A stretch of 64,000 nucleotides of DNA from Paenibacillus hemerocallicola (GTDB taxonomy: Bacteria; Bacillota; Bacilli; Paenibacillales; NBRC-103111). Below are positions 10,118 through 19,446 of the stretch, piece after piece. Position 1 is the first letter of the stretch, and the number at the start of each line of letters is the position of its first letter. The translations under genes were made by a program, and so were the position numbers. Below the pieces are notes generated by a model. It made no database searches. It saw only the letters and a list, made by a program, of their open reading frames with translations, and had not been told where the DNA came from. Where the stretch lies: the NCBI RefSeq assembly GCF_006265175.1, contig NZ_VDCQ01000031.1, positions 35,165-99,164 of the forward strand, read 5' to 3'.

Positions 10118-11446
10118 TTGACATCTGCAGTTAAAGTTACCGTAATCGGCGCCGGACTGGCCGGCAGCGAAGCGGCGTGGCAAATCGCAAGCCAAGGCGT
10201 ACCGGTCGTCCTTTACGAAATGCGGCCGGTGCGCAAGACGCCCGCTCATATAACCGATAAATTCGCCGAGCTCGTATGCAGCAACTCGCTGCGCGCCAAC
10301 GGCTTGACGAACGCCGTAGGCGTCCTTAAGGAAGAGATGCGACTGATGAACTCGCTCATCATGAGATGTGCGGACAAACATGCCGTTCCGGCAGGCGGTG
10401 CATTAGCCGTCGACCGGGACGGCTTCTCAGGCGAGATTACATCCACTTTGCGCAACCATCCTCTGATCGAGGTGCGGAATGAGGAGCTGACGGAACTCCC
10501 GGAAGGAATAACGGTCGTGGCGACCGGTCCGTTGACGTCGCCGGCGCTGTCCGATATTTTGAAGCGGCTGACGGGCGAAGAATATTTATATTTTTACGAC
10601 GCGGCCGCACCTATTGTGGAAAAAGATTCGATCGATATGGATAAGGTGTACTTGGCTTCCCGATATGACAAAGGGGAGGCGGCTTATTTGAACTGCCCGA
10701 TGACCGAAGAAGAGTACAACGCCTTCTATGATGCGCTGGTAAGCGCCGAGACCGCACCGGTCAAAGAGTTCGAGAAAGAAATTTATTTCGAAGGATGCAT
10801 GCCGATCGAGGTTATGGCCAAGCGCGGCAAGCAAACGATGCTGTTCGGTCCGATGAAGCCGGTAGGGCTCGTCAATCCGCATACCGGCAAGCTGCCATTC
10901 GCGGTCGTACAGCTTCGTCAGGACAATGCGGCCGGTACGTTGTTCAATCTGGTCGGGTTCCAGACGCATCTGAAGTGGGGGGAGCAGAAGCGCGTATTGT
11001 CGCTCATTCCCGGGCTTGAGAACGCCGAATTCGTCCGTTATGGCGTCATGCACCGCAACACGTTCATCAGCTCGCCAAAGCTGCTTCGCCCGACGTATCA
11101 ATTCAAGCAGCGTGACAACCTGTTTTTTGCCGGACAAATGACAGGCGTGGAAGGGTATGTGGAGTCGGCCGCGTCGGGACTTATCGCGGGAATCAACGCC
11201 GGCCGGATGGCCAAGGGCGAAGCTTGCCTCGTACTGCCGCAGGAGACTACGCTCGGCTGCATGGCGAACTACATCACGTCGGCCGACCCGAAGCATTTTC
11301 AGCCGATGAACGCCAATTTCGGTCTGCTGCCGCCGCTTGAACAAAAAATTCGCGATAAAAAACGGAAAAACGAGCTGCTTGCCGAGCGCGCCCTTGAAAC
11401 AATTCAGAATTTTTCATATAATGTACACAATTTCACTTGTAACTAG
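10118..11446 (+). CDS. trmFO: Methylenetetrahydrofolate-tRNA-(uracil-5-)-methyltransferase
   Basis: TrmFO makes m5U54 in tRNA using methylenetetrahydrofolate and FAD. The 442-aa product begins at a TTG preceded by AGGAGGG with 8 nt spacing. The FAD-binding [13 protein letters not shown] starts the Rossmann fold. The conserved Cys in [11 protein letters not shown] (near residue 50) and [13 protein letters not shown] (near residue 228) match the family's functional cysteines. It follows topA as in other Bacillales. A strong promoter lies inside its last 60 bases. Confidence 0.96.
   Translation: MTSAVKVTVIGAGLAGSEAAWQIASQGVPVVLYEMRPVRKTPAHITDKFAELVCSNSLRANGLTNAVGVLKEEMRLMNSLIMRCADKHAVPAGGALAVDRDGFSGEITSTLRNHPLIEVRNEELTELPEGITVVATGPLTSPALSDILKRLTGEEYLYFYDAAAPIVEKDSIDMDKVYLASRYDKGEAAYLNCPMTEEEYNAFYDALVSAETAPVKEFEKEIYFEGCMPIEVMAKRGKQTMLFGPMKPVGLVNPHTGKLPFAVVQLRQDNAAGTLFNLVGFQTHLKWGEQKRVLSLIPGLENAEFVRYGVMHRNTFISSPKLLRPTYQFKQRDNLFFAGQMTGVEGYVESAASGLIAGINAGRMAKGEACLVLPQETTLGCMANYITSADPKHFQPMNANFGLLPPLEQKIRDKKRKNELLAERALETIQNFSYNVHNFTCN
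11394..11422 (+). promoter_or_regulatory. Strong SigA promoter inside the trmFO 3' end
   Basis: TTGAAA (11394-11399) and a consensus TATAAT (11417-11422) have an ideal 17-nt spacer. It sits within the last codons of trmFO and would start RNA near 11429, giving hslV a leader of about 250 nt. Confidence 0.75.
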
Positions 11447-11531
11447 AAGATCGACTATGATACGATGGAAATGTTTTTCGGGTCATCGATAGTTTTTGAA
11501 ATATAGCTTCACAACCAATTTACCGAATAGC

Positions 11532-11570
11532 GAAACAGCAGCAGAACGAAACGTTTGGTGCTGTTTCTTG
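11532..11570 (+). terminator. Terminator between the trmFO-internal promoter and hslV
   Basis: GAAACAGCA (11532-11540) pairs with TGCTGTTTC (11559-11567), an inner AACG/CGTT may extend it, and TTGTTTG follows. It may end trmFO transcripts, attenuate hslVU-codY, or end a small RNA of about 140 nt. Confidence 0.65.
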
Positions 11571-11676
11571 TTTGTCGGTCCTATTGATTGCCCCAGGATG
11601 TGCGGCTGCGGATTACGCGGCGTCGCGCTCGTTCGGGATATACAGAATCATTTTGCGATATGGAGGGGGGACGCTG

Positions 11677-12216
11677 GTGGGCGATTTTCACGCTACGACG
11701 ATATTTGCCATTCGGCACGAAGGCAAGGGAGCGATCGCCGGTGACGGGCAAGTTACGTTCGGCAACAGCATGGTCATGAAGTCGCATGCCAAGAAGGTAC
11801 GGCGGCTGTACAGGGGAAAGGTTATCGCGGGATTCGCCGGATCCGTCGCCGATGCGGTAACGTTATTCGAGAAATTCGAAGCGAAGCTGGAGGAGCACCA
11901 AGGAAATCTGCTTAGAGCCGCGGTAGAGTTGGCCAAAGATTGGCGTTCGGACCGGGTTCTGCGTCGGCTGGAGGCGATGATGATCGTCATGGACTCGCAG
12001 AGCCTGCTGCTCATTTCCGGAAGCGGTGAAATTATCGAGCCGGACGACGGAATTTTGGCAATCGGTTCGGGGGGCAGCTTTGCGCTGGCCGCGGGCCGCG
12101 CTTTGAAACGGTTCGCGCCTCAGCTGGCGGCCAGCGATATTGCGAAAGCGTCGCTGGAGACGGCGGCCGATATTTGCGTGTTCACAAACCGGAATATCAT
12201 TGTCGAAGAGATATAA
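11677..12216 (+). CDS. hslV: ATP-dependent protease subunit HslV (ClpQ)
   Basis: HslV forms the double-hexamer peptidase that works with HslU. The 179-aa product has [39 protein letters not shown] and [20 protein letters not shown], all typical. A GTG at 11677 is chosen because GGAGGGGGG ends 6 nt upstream; the open frame further back has no ribosome site. The mature N-terminus would be Gly (MGDFHATT), not the Thr or Ser nucleophile usual in the family, unless trimmed to the internal Thr-Thr. hslU follows after 27 nt. Confidence 0.95.
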   Translation: MGDFHATTIFAIRHEGKGAIAGDGQVTFGNSMVMKSHAKKVRRLYRGKVIAGFAGSVADAVTLFEKFEAKLEEHQGNLLRAAVELAKDWRSDRVLRRLEAMMIVMDSQSLLLISGSGEIIEPDDGILAIGSGGSFALAAGRALKRFAPQLAASDIAKASLETAADICVFTNRNIIVEEI

Positions 12217-12243
12217 TCGGGTATGCTGCCGGGAGGGAAAACC

Positions 12244-13638
12244 ATGAATAACCGCGCTCTGACGCCTAGGCAAATCGTAGCGGAGCTGGATAAATATATC
12301 GTCGGACAAAAGCCCGCGAAAAAATCGGTCGCCATCGCCCTGCGCAATCGTTATCGCCGCAGTTTATTGAACGAATCGATACGGGACGAGATCGTGCCGA
12401 AAAATATTTTGATGATCGGACCTACCGGGGTCGGCAAAACGGAAATAGCCCGCCGGCTGGCGAAGCTCGTCAACGCGCCGTTCGTCAAAGTCGAGGCGAC
12501 GAAATTTACCGAGGTCGGTTATGTCGGCCGCGATGTCGAGTCGATGGTGCGCGATCTGGTCGAAACGGCCATCCGCATGGTAAAAAGCGAAAAGACGGAG
12601 AAGCTCAAGGATAAAGCCGAACAAATGGCCAATGAGCGTATCGTTGCGCTTCTCGTACCGTCAACCGCCTCGCAGAAGTCCCAGCGCAATCCTCTGGAGA
12701 TGCTGTTCAGCGGCTCGAACCAATCGAACGGCGAGAAGGAAGAGGCCGATCAGGGAGTCATTCAGCGCCGGCAAGAAATGAAAGAGAAGCTTGGCAAGGG
12801 CGAGCTGGAAGACCAAGTGATCGAAATCGAAGTCGAGGACGCCGCTCCTTCCATGCTCGATATGTTCGCCGGTCAAGGCAACGAGCAGATGGGGATGAAC
12901 ATGCAGGAAATGTTCGGCAGTTTTATGCCGAAGCGGACGAAGAAGCGCAAGCTGCCCGTCAAAGAAGCGAGACAGGTACTTATTCAAGAGGAAGCCCAGA
13001 AGCTGCTCGATATGGACGAAGTCGTTCAGGAGTCGATCCGGCGTGCGGAGCAGTCCGGCATTATTTTCATCGATGAAATCGATAAAATCGCAAGCTCCGG
13101 ACGCGGCGGCGGCCCCGATGTGTCGCGTGAAGGCGTGCAGCGGGACATTTTGCCCATCGTGGAAGGCTCGACGATCATGACCAAGTACGGTCCGGTCAAA
13201 ACGGATTACGTGCTGTTTATCGCGGCGGGAGCGTTCCATATCGCCAAGCCTTCCGATCTGATCCCCGAGCTGCAGGGACGCTTTCCGATCCGGGTGGAGT
13301 TGACCAACTTGACTCAGGAAGATTTCGTGCTGATCCTGACGGAGCCGCAGAACGCGTTGACGAAGCAATATACGGCGTTATTGGAAACGGAAGGCATTCG
13401 TGTCGAATTTTCCGAGGGCTCCATCTCGGAGCTTGCGAAGATCGCTGCGGAAGTGAATCAGAATACCGACAATATCGGCGCGAGGAGACTGCATACGATT
13501 TTGGAGAAGCTGCTCGAGGATTTATCCTTCGAAGCGCCCGACATTTCGCTTGACCACATTTTGATCACGCCGGAATACGTGCGCGAGAAAGTGGCCGGCA
13601 TAGCCCAAAACCGTGACTTGAGCCAATATATTTTGTAG
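12244..13638 (+). CDS. hslU: ATP-dependent protease ATPase subunit HslU (ClpY)
   Basis: HslU (464 aa) is the AAA+ unfoldase that feeds HslV. Walker A is GPTGVGKTE near residue 57, the I-domain spans about residues 110-240, and Walker B is [11 protein letters not shown]. The C-terminal tail ends RDLSQYIL, the kind of tail that inserts into HslV. The ATG at 12244 follows GGGAGGG. It is part of the conserved hslV-hslU-codY cluster. Confidence 0.97.
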   Translation: MNNRALTPRQIVAELDKYIVGQKPAKKSVAIALRNRYRRSLLNESIRDEIVPKNILMIGPTGVGKTEIARRLAKLVNAPFVKVEATKFTEVGYVGRDVESMVRDLVETAIRMVKSEKTEKLKDKAEQMANERIVALLVPSTASQKSQRNPLEMLFSGSNQSNGEKEEADQGVIQRRQEMKEKLGKGELEDQVIEIEVEDAAPSMLDMFAGQGNEQMGMNMQEMFGSFMPKRTKKRKLPVKEARQVLIQEEAQKLLDMDEVVQESIRRAEQSGIIFIDEIDKIASSGRGGGPDVSREGVQRDILPIVEGSTIMTKYGPVKTDYVLFIAAGAFHIAKPSDLIPELQGRFPIRVELTNLTQEDFVLILTEPQNALTKQYTALLETEGIRVEFSEGSISELAKIAAEVNQNTDNIGARRLHTILEKLLEDLSFEAPDISLDHILITPEYVREKVAGIAQNRDLSQYIL

Positions 13639-13691
13639 GTCGGAATTGCTCGGCAATGAAGATAAAGATAGGACGCAATGCCGCTTCATCG

Positions 13692-13714
13692 AAAGCTTCG
13701 CTTCGAAGCTTTTC
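13692..13714 (+). terminator. Hairpin between hslU and codY
   Basis: AAAGCTTCG (13692-13700) and CGAAGCTTT (13704-13712) form a perfect stem with a 3-nt loop and a short TTTC tail. It could lower codY expression from the hslVU transcript. Confidence 0.6.
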
Positions 13715-13736
13715 TCAATACCGGGAGGCTTGAATC

Positions 13737-14516
13737 ATGACTTTACTAAGCAAAACAAGGAGTTTAAACCGTTTGCTGCAAAGGGCGGCCGGCAACGCGG
13801 TCAGTTTCATGGAGATGTCCGAGGTGCTGCGCGACCTGATCTCGGCGAACATTTTCGTCGTCAGCCGCAAAGGCAAAATTTTGGGATACGCGACGACGGG
13901 AGAGCTTTTAACCGAAACGCTCCATGAGATGATCGTCGATAATCGTCGACTGCCCGAGGATTACAACAATATTTTGAAAAGAATCGAAGAAACGTCTTCT
14001 CATGGCGATCAGGACAGCCCTTACTACATGTTTACGGAAAAAATACATTCGTTCTTCGCCCAGGCGCAGGTTACGATTATTCCGATTATCGGAGGCGGAG
14101 ACCGGCTTGGGACGGTTGTTTTGACGCGCAGCGGAGATTCGTTCATCGACGATGATTTGATTATGGCGGAATACGGCACGACGATCATCGGCATGGAAAT
14201 TTTACGGGAGCATGCTGAGGAAATCGAGCTTGACGCGCGGAGCAAAGCCGTCGTCCAAGTTGCGGTCAATTCGTTGTCGTACAGCGAGATGGAAGCCGTC
14301 GACCATATAATCGAGGAACTGAAGGAGAAGGAAGGACTGCTTGTCGCGAGCAAAATCGCCGATCGGGTAGGGATTACCCGTTCGGTGATCGTCAATGCGC
14401 TCCGAAAGCTGGAAAGCGCCGGTGTCATTGAAACGAGATCGCTCGGCATGAAGGGGACCTATATCAAAATATTGAACGACCAGCTTATGCAAAGCGTCGC
14501 GAATGCAAGAGCCTAA
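13737..14516 (+). CDS. codY: GTP- and BCAA-sensing transcriptional repressor CodY
   Basis: CodY (259 aa) represses stationary-phase, amino-acid and motility genes when branched-chain amino acids and GTP are high. The N-terminal GAF-like sensor runs from about residue 20 to 150. The C-terminal winged helix carries [30 protein letters not shown] (described in two parts: the helix-turn-helix and its wing) near residue 200-235. The ATG follows GGGAGG. It lies directly before fla/che, an operon CodY is known to repress in B. subtilis. A strong terminator follows. Confidence 0.97.
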   Translation: MTLLSKTRSLNRLLQRAAGNAVSFMEMSEVLRDLISANIFVVSRKGKILGYATTGELLTETLHEMIVDNRRLPEDYNNILKRIEETSSHGDQDSPYYMFTEKIHSFFAQAQVTIIPIIGGGDRLGTVVLTRSGDSFIDDDLIMAEYGTTIIGMEILREHAEEIELDARSKAVVQVAVNSLSYSEMEAVDHIIEELKEKEGLLVASKIADRVGITRSVIVNALRKLESAGVIETRSLGMKGTYIKILNDQLMQSVANARA

Positions 14517-14534
14517 TGACTTTCGTAACGGTTG

Positions 14535-14566
14535 AAGCCCTGTCTTAATAAAAGATAGGGCTTTTT
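14535..14566 (+). terminator. codY terminator
   Basis: AAGCCCTGTCTT (14535-14546) and AAGATAGGGCTT (14552-14563) form a 12-bp stem (one mismatch) ending in TTTTT. It separates hslVU-codY from the fla/che transcript. Confidence 0.9.
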
Positions 14567-14588
14567 GCTTATTGTAAACTTTCTTATA

Positions 14589-14615
14589 TAGATGGAATAT
14601 ATATATGGCCGTAAT
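14589..14615 (+). promoter_or_regulatory. SigD-like promoter candidate for fla/che
   Basis: TAGA (14589-14592), 15 nt, then GCCGTAAT (14608-14615) resembles the SigD consensus TAAA-N15-GCCGATAT. It lies 122 nt upstream of flgB. The AT-rich 14620-14735 region also holds an ATTCCT/AGGAAT inverted repeat (14657-14678) of unknown role. No clear SigA promoter was found. Confidence 0.4.
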
Positions 14616-14736
14616 GTTACAAAAAAAGACATCTCCCAAATATTTTTTTTTGCTCAATTCCTCGAAATTAGAAGGAATAGCGCTAATCGTGAAGAATACA
14701 GTTACATAACTTTTTAAGCGAAAGTGGGTATTTGGA

Positions 14737-15141
14737 ATGGCTTTGTGGGACACTCCGAGCCTAGGAATGATGGAACGGACACTTGATGCAGCGGCATTTC
14801 GACAAAAAGTGATATCGAACAACGTCGCAAACGTAGACACTCCTTATTTCAAAAGGTCCGATGTGCAGTTCGAGGAGCTTTTGTCGAAGGAATTGAATAA
14901 AAAGTCGATTCAAGGCCGCAGGACGGATTTCCGGCATATTCCGATCGGACAGGTCTCTGCATCGACCGCACCGGAGGTCGTCGCGGACGAAACAACGATG
15001 ATGAACAACAACTTGAACAACGTCGACATCGACTACGAGATGGCCCTCCTGGCGAAAAACCAACTCCGGTACAACGTGCTGGTCGGTCAAGTCAGTCATG
15101 ATCTGAGAAATTACCGAACCGCGATGAACGGGGGGAGATAA
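14737..15141 (+). CDS. flgB: Flagellar basal-body rod protein FlgB
   Basis: FlgB (134 aa) is a proximal rod subunit exported through the flagellar gate. The rod-family motif NNVANVDTPYFKR lies near residue 30, and the hydrophobic heptad-like C-terminus (YEMALLAKNQLRYNVL) is typical of rod and hook proteins. It is the first gene of the 31-kb fla/che run; the ribosome site AAGTGGG is modest. flgC starts 3 nt after its stop. Confidence 0.96.
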   Translation: MALWDTPSLGMMERTLDAAAFRQKVISNNVANVDTPYFKRSDVQFEELLSKELNKKSIQGRRTDFRHIPIGQVSASTAPEVVADETTMMNNNLNNVDIDYEMALLAKNQLRYNVLVGQVSHDLRNYRTAMNGGR

Positions 15142-15144
15142 TAC

Positions 15145-15594
15145 ATGAAACTGACGAACGGCTTCGACATCAGCTCTTCGGCCTTAACCGCCCAACGGTT
15201 CCGGATGGACGTTATTTCATCCAACATCGCCAACGCCGACACGACCCGCGGAAAGCTGGTAGACGGCCGCTGGGTTCCCTATCAGAGGAAATTGATTGCG
15301 ATGGAAGCGAAAGAACAGCCCTCCTTCTCCCGGATTTTGCAGCAATCGATGCGAGATTCGACAGGCGAGGGCGTACGCGTGTCCCGCGTTTTCGAAGACG
15401 AAGCGCCGTTCAAGCAAGTGTACAATCCGACCCATCCGGACGCCGACGAGCGCGGATACGTAGAAATGCCAAACGTCGATATTTTGAAAGAGATGGTAGA
15501 TATGATGTCCGCCACCCGTTCCTACGAGGCGAACGTCACGGCTTTGAATGCCACGAAAGCGATGATATCGAAAGCATTGGAAATCGGCAAATAA
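15145..15594 (+). CDS. flgC: Flagellar basal-body rod protein FlgC
   Basis: FlgC (149 aa) is a proximal rod subunit. The N-terminal SSNIANADTTRG motif and the C-terminal VDMMSATRSYEANVTALNA motif frame the protein as in the family. The start is an ATG preceded by GGGGGAG. Confidence 0.96.
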   Translation: MKLTNGFDISSSALTAQRFRMDVISSNIANADTTRGKLVDGRWVPYQRKLIAMEAKEQPSFSRILQQSMRDSTGEGVRVSRVFEDEAPFKQVYNPTHPDADERGYVEMPNVDILKEMVDMMSATRSYEANVTALNATKAMISKALEIGK

Positions 15595-15638
15595 ATTGCC
15601 CTACATATTCTTATAACCACATCGGAGGGTCTTGAAAC

Positions 15639-15947
15639 ATGATCGATCAAATCGGGTTTTTGCCCAAAAAACCGCTCGTTTCCCTCGACTTGGGCTCAGC
15701 CAAGGACGCAGGAGCGGCCAGTATCGCCAAAGATTTCGGATCATTTCTCAATGGAGCCATGAACAATTTGAACAAGCAGCACACGGCGGTCGATACGTTG
15801 AACGACAAATTCGTGACCGGTGAAATCGCCGACGTGCATCAGTTAACGATTGCGGCCGAGAAGCTCTCTCTCAGTCTGGAGATGACCGTACAAATCCGCA
15901 ATAAAGTTATCGAGGCTTATCAGGAGGTAATGAGGACGCAGATCTAA
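15639..15947 (+). CDS. fliE: Flagellar hook-basal body complex protein FliE
   Basis: FliE (102 aa) joins the MS ring to the rod. The C-terminal half has the family signature: IADVHQLTIAAEKLSLSL and VRNKVIEAYQEVMRTQ-like residues (here IRNKVIEAYQEVMRTQI). The ATG follows GGAGGG. It sits between flgC and fliF in the standard order. Confidence 0.94.
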   Translation: MIDQIGFLPKKPLVSLDLGSAKDAGAASIAKDFGSFLNGAMNNLNKQHTAVDTLNDKFVTGEIADVHQLTIAAEKLSLSLEMTVQIRNKVIEAYQEVMRTQI

Positions 15948-15989
15948 TCGCGGTATTAGTCGCAGCAGATTCCCGGGCGGGGTGACATA

Positions 15990-17576
15990 GTGAATGAGAC
16001 ACTAGTCCAGTATAGAGACAAGGCGACTCTGTATTGGAAACAGCTAAGCAAAAATCAAAAATATATGGTGATAGGTACGGTCGTGATTCTACTAGCGGTC
16101 GTCATCTTGACATCGATCAATTTATCCAAGACGGAATTCGCCACGGCGTTCAGGAACCTTCAGCCGAACGACGCCGCCAATATAAAAAAATATTTGGACG
16201 ACTCGAAAATTCCTTATCAGTTAACCCCTGACGGAACGTCGATCGCCGTACCGGCAAGCGAAGCCGCCTCGATCAAGCTCGAGGTCGAATCGCAAGGCCT
16301 GAATAAGAACGGTTCTCTCGGATACGGCGCATTTGAAGGAAGCAACACGTTCGGGATGTCGGACAACGAATTCAACGTGAAGCTGATCAATGCGATGCAG
16401 GGCGAGATTCAGCAAATGTTCAATCAGATCAACGGCGTGGCGAGCTCCAAGGTACTCATCACCGTGCCGAAGGAAACCGCGTTCGTTACTACGCAGCCCC
16501 AAGAATCGACCGCATCGGTCATATTGAATATCGAGAGTGGCTACAGGTTCGACCAAGCGCAAATCGACACGATGTACAATCTCGTCGCCAAAACGATACC
16601 GAAGCTGAAATACGAGAATATTACGATTTCCAACCAAAATGGCGAGCTGCTTCCTTACTCCAAGACGAACGGAGCCATCGCGGGCACTTCGGGGCAAATT
16701 CAACAGCAATTTCAAGTGAAAAACCAGTTTCAAAACGAATTGCAAAAAAATATAATGAGTTTGCTGGGTAAAATGTATGCCCCCGACAAGGTGGTCGTCA
16801 GCGTAATTTCAACTCTCAACTTCGATCAGAAGACGAGCAAGCAAAACCTGGTTACTCCGGTCAACACGGTGGATAACAGAGGGATCGAAATTAGCCTTCA
16901 GGAAAACAGCAAGTCGGCTACCAGCACGGGAGGCGCGACCGGCGGAGTGCCGGGAACGGGAAATACGGATGTTCCGACCTACCAGGGCGGCCAAAACGGC
17001 GGCGGGCAATCGGAGTCGGAAGAAAACAACAGAATCGTCAATTTCGAAGTGAACCGGATTACGAACGAGATCGTATCCAGTCCTTTTATTGTAAAAGATT
17101 TGTCGATAAGTGTCGGAATCGAGCCCCCGGTCAAGGATGATCCGAACTCGTTGACGCAGGAAATGAAGGACAACATCCAGAAAACGCTCGTTAGCATCGT
17201 CTCCGCGACATTGGCCGACAGCGGTCAGGCGTTTACCGAAGCGGACATTGCCAGAAAAGTAACGTTGTTCGCCCAGCCTTTCGCGGTTACCCCGGGAATG
17301 GAGCAAGCGGGCATCAATTATTGGATGTGGGGCGGAATCGGCGTAGCGGCAATGGTTCTTGCAGGCGTTGGCGGTTTTATGATCCGACGCAGAAGGCAAA
17401 GGCAATTGGAGCTCGTCGAGGAGGAGCTGTCTCCACCGACAAAAGTGGAGCTTCCGACTATCGATATCGAGAACGTATCGAACGAAAGCCAAGTCCGCAA
17501 ACAGCTGGAAGGGCTGGCCAAGCGAAAGCCGGATGAATTTGTGAACTTGCTGCGCACCTGGTTAGTAGACGAATAA
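15990..17576 (+). CDS. fliF: Flagellar MS-ring protein FliF
   Basis: FliF (528 aa) builds the membrane ring. One membrane helix lies near residues 27-45 (MVIGTVVILLAVVILTSI) and another near 445-465 (GGIGVAAMVLAGVGGFMI). Between them are ring-building motifs and a Gly/Ser-rich loop near residues 310-340. The cytoplasmic C-terminus ends LLRTWLVDE, the FliG-binding tail. The start is GTG after GGGGTG. fliG follows after 12 nt. Confidence 0.97.
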   Translation: MNETLVQYRDKATLYWKQLSKNQKYMVIGTVVILLAVVILTSINLSKTEFATAFRNLQPNDAANIKKYLDDSKIPYQLTPDGTSIAVPASEAASIKLEVESQGLNKNGSLGYGAFEGSNTFGMSDNEFNVKLINAMQGEIQQMFNQINGVASSKVLITVPKETAFVTTQPQESTASVILNIESGYRFDQAQIDTMYNLVAKTIPKLKYENITISNQNGELLPYSKTNGAIAGTSGQIQQQFQVKNQFQNELQKNIMSLLGKMYAPDKVVVSVISTLNFDQKTSKQNLVTPVNTVDNRGIEISLQENSKSATSTGGATGGVPGTGNTDVPTYQGGQNGGGQSESEENNRIVNFEVNRITNEIVSSPFIVKDLSISVGIEPPVKDDPNSLTQEMKDNIQKTLVSIVSATLADSGQAFTEADIARKVTLFAQPFAVTPGMEQAGINYWMWGGIGVAAMVLAGVGGFMIRRRRQRQLELVEEELSPPTKVELPTIDIENVSNESQVRKQLEGLAKRKPDEFVNLLRTWLVDE

Positions 17577-17588
17577 GGAGGGGCTTCT

Positions 17589-18605
17589 GTGGCGAAAGCG
17601 GTGCAGCAAGGATTGACAGGGCGACAAAAGGCCGCCATTCTGCTCATCAGTCTCGGGCCGGAAGTATCCGCCCAAATTTTCAAGCATTTGCGCGAGGAAG
17701 AAATCGAGCAATTAACTCTTGAAATCGCCAATGTGCGCAAAGTGGATAACGCCGAGAAGGATGCGATATTATCGGAATTCCATCAAATTTGTCTGGTGCA
17801 GGAATATATTTCGCAGGGCGGGATTCAATACGCCAAAGAAATATTGGAAAAAGCGCTCGGCGCCAGCAAGGCGATGGACATTATCAACAGACTGACGGCT
17901 ACGCTGCAGGTAAGGCCTTTCGATTTTGCCCGCAAGGCCGATCCGGCCCAAATTTTGAACTTTATCCAGAACGAGAATTCCCAGACGATTGCCCTCATTC
18001 TCTCTTATTTGCAGCCCGAACAGGCTTCGATTATTTTGTCGTCGCTGCCGCAGGATAAACAGGCGGACGTAGCGAAACGGATCGCCATGATGGACAGCAC
18101 CTCCCCCGAGGTGATCAATCAGGTGGAACGCGTGCTCGAGCAGAAGCTGTCATCGACGGTTACTCAGGATTATACGTCGGCAGGCGGCATCGAAGCGATC
18201 GTGCAAATATTGAACGGCGTCGACCGCGGCACGGAGCGGACGATTCTCGATTCGCTCGAAATTCAGGATCCCGAGCTCGCCGAAGAAATCAAAAAACGGA
18301 TGTTCGTATTCGAAGATATCGTCAATATCGACAACCGTTCGATCCAACGCATTATCCGGGACATCGAGAACGCGGACTTGCAGCTTGCCCTCAAGGTGGC
18401 GAGCGAAGAAGTGCGCGAAGTCATATTCCGGAATATGTCCAAGCGGATGGCGGAAACGTTCCGAGAGGAAATGGAATATATGGGGCCCGTCCGGCTGCGC
18501 GACGTCGAAGAGGCGCAAACCCGCATCGTAGCGACGATCCGACGTTTGGAAGAGGCCGGGGAAATCATTATCGCTCGCGGCGGAGGAGACGATATCATTG
18601 TCTAA
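17589..18605 (+). CDS. fliG: Flagellar motor switch protein FliG
   Basis: FliG (338 aa) couples the rotor to the stator and sets rotation direction. Three armadillo-like domains are visible, including the middle EQASIILSSLPQ segment and the C-terminal torque helix with charged residues (KRMFVFEDIVNIDNRSIQRI, part of the FliG-C domain). GTG start after AAGGAGGGG. Its end overlaps fliH by 8 nt. Confidence 0.97.
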   Translation: MAKAVQQGLTGRQKAAILLISLGPEVSAQIFKHLREEEIEQLTLEIANVRKVDNAEKDAILSEFHQICLVQEYISQGGIQYAKEILEKALGASKAMDIINRLTATLQVRPFDFARKADPAQILNFIQNENSQTIALILSYLQPEQASIILSSLPQDKQADVAKRIAMMDSTSPEVINQVERVLEQKLSSTVTQDYTSAGGIEAIVQILNGVDRGTERTILDSLEIQDPELAEEIKKRMFVFEDIVNIDNRSIQRIIRDIENADLQLALKVASEEVREVIFRNMSKRMAETFREEMEYMGPVRLRDVEEAQTRIVATIRRLEEAGEIIIARGGGDDIIV

Positions 18606-19446
18606 CGTCATTAAAGCGACGCACTATATCCCTATAGACGATAAAAAGCTTATACAGGTTGCACAATCGGAGCCGATTTCCGAATCCGAGCTTCATCAAG
18701 CCAATGCGGAGATTTCCGAAAACGTCGCGGAGCCTGTCCACGAAGACATCGCGGCGGCGCTTGCCGCTAAAGAGCAGATCATCCGGGATGCGGAATTCTA
18801 CGCCGAGTCGGTAGTCGGTCAAGCTACGGAAGACGCCAAACGTTTGCGTCAGGAAGCGACCGACGAGATCGAAGGCTGGTGGAGCAAGCGCAGAGCGGAC
18901 GACGAAAATGCGGCAGCAAATGCCCGCGAGCAAGGCTATCAAGCCGGATACCAGCAGGGGGTGAATGAAGCAGAAGCGCAAGTTCGGCAGCAATATGAGC
19001 AACTGCTCGGCGAAGCGCAGGCCATCATCGAGAGCGCGGTGGCAATCAAGCATCAATTGATTCAGGAGTCCGAGCCTTTTCTGATCGAGCTTAGCTGCTC
19101 CATCGCCGAGAAAATCATTACGAGGCAGCTTTCCATCGAGCCCGAATGGTCCATCGAGCTGGTCAAAAAGGTGCTGATGCGCAGACGGGAGCAAGGCATT
19201 ATTACGTTGTGCGTTTCCGCCGAGCATTTTCAGTTCGTCCTGGATGCGAGGGAAGAGCTCATGCTGTCCATCGATTCGCAGGCCGAACTTCAGATCATTC
19301 CGGACCCGACCGTGCAAGACCAGGGATGCGTCATCCGCTCTTCCTTCGGCAGCATAGATGCGAGGATCGATACGCAGTTGAATGAAATCAAAAAGGGATT
19401 GCAGCAAGTAGCCTTGAGAAGCGAAGGAGCTTACGACGATGAATAA
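18598..19446 (+). CDS. fliH: Flagellar assembly protein FliH
   Basis: FliH (282 aa) regulates the FliI ATPase. The central helical region is rich in Ala, Glu and Gln (AREQGYQAGYQQGVNEAEAQ includes the family's GxxxG-like spacing). The C-terminal domain has LSCSIAEKIITRQLSIEPEW and the DLRVxxD-like ending. The TTG start follows CGGAGGAG inside the fliG end, indicating coupling. Confidence 0.92.
   Translation: MSNVIKATHYIPIDDKKLIQVAQSEPISESELHQANAEISENVAEPVHEDIAAALAAKEQIIRDAEFYAESVVGQATEDAKRLRQEATDEIEGWWSKRRADDENAAANAREQGYQAGYQQGVNEAEAQVRQQYEQLLGEAQAIIESAVAIKHQLIQESEPFLIELSCSIAEKIITRQLSIEPEWSIELVKKVLMRRREQGIITLCVSAEHFQFVLDAREELMLSIDSQAELQIIPDPTVQDQGCVIRSSFGSIDARIDTQLNEIKKGLQQVALRSEGAYDDE

Noticed and set aside
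8426..10381. 651-residue minus-strand ORF antisense to topA
   Set aside because: It is a shadow frame opposite a certain gene, without a ribosome site or recognisable domain.
11496..11744. 82-residue ORF across the hslV leader
   Set aside because: Its TTG start lacks a ribosome site and the frame runs through the terminator and into hslV.
14656..14678. Possible CodY box near flgB
   Set aside because: AATTCCTCGAAATT has too many mismatches to the CodY consensus AATTTTCWGAAAATT. CodY control of fla/che is known in Bacillus but is not shown by this site.
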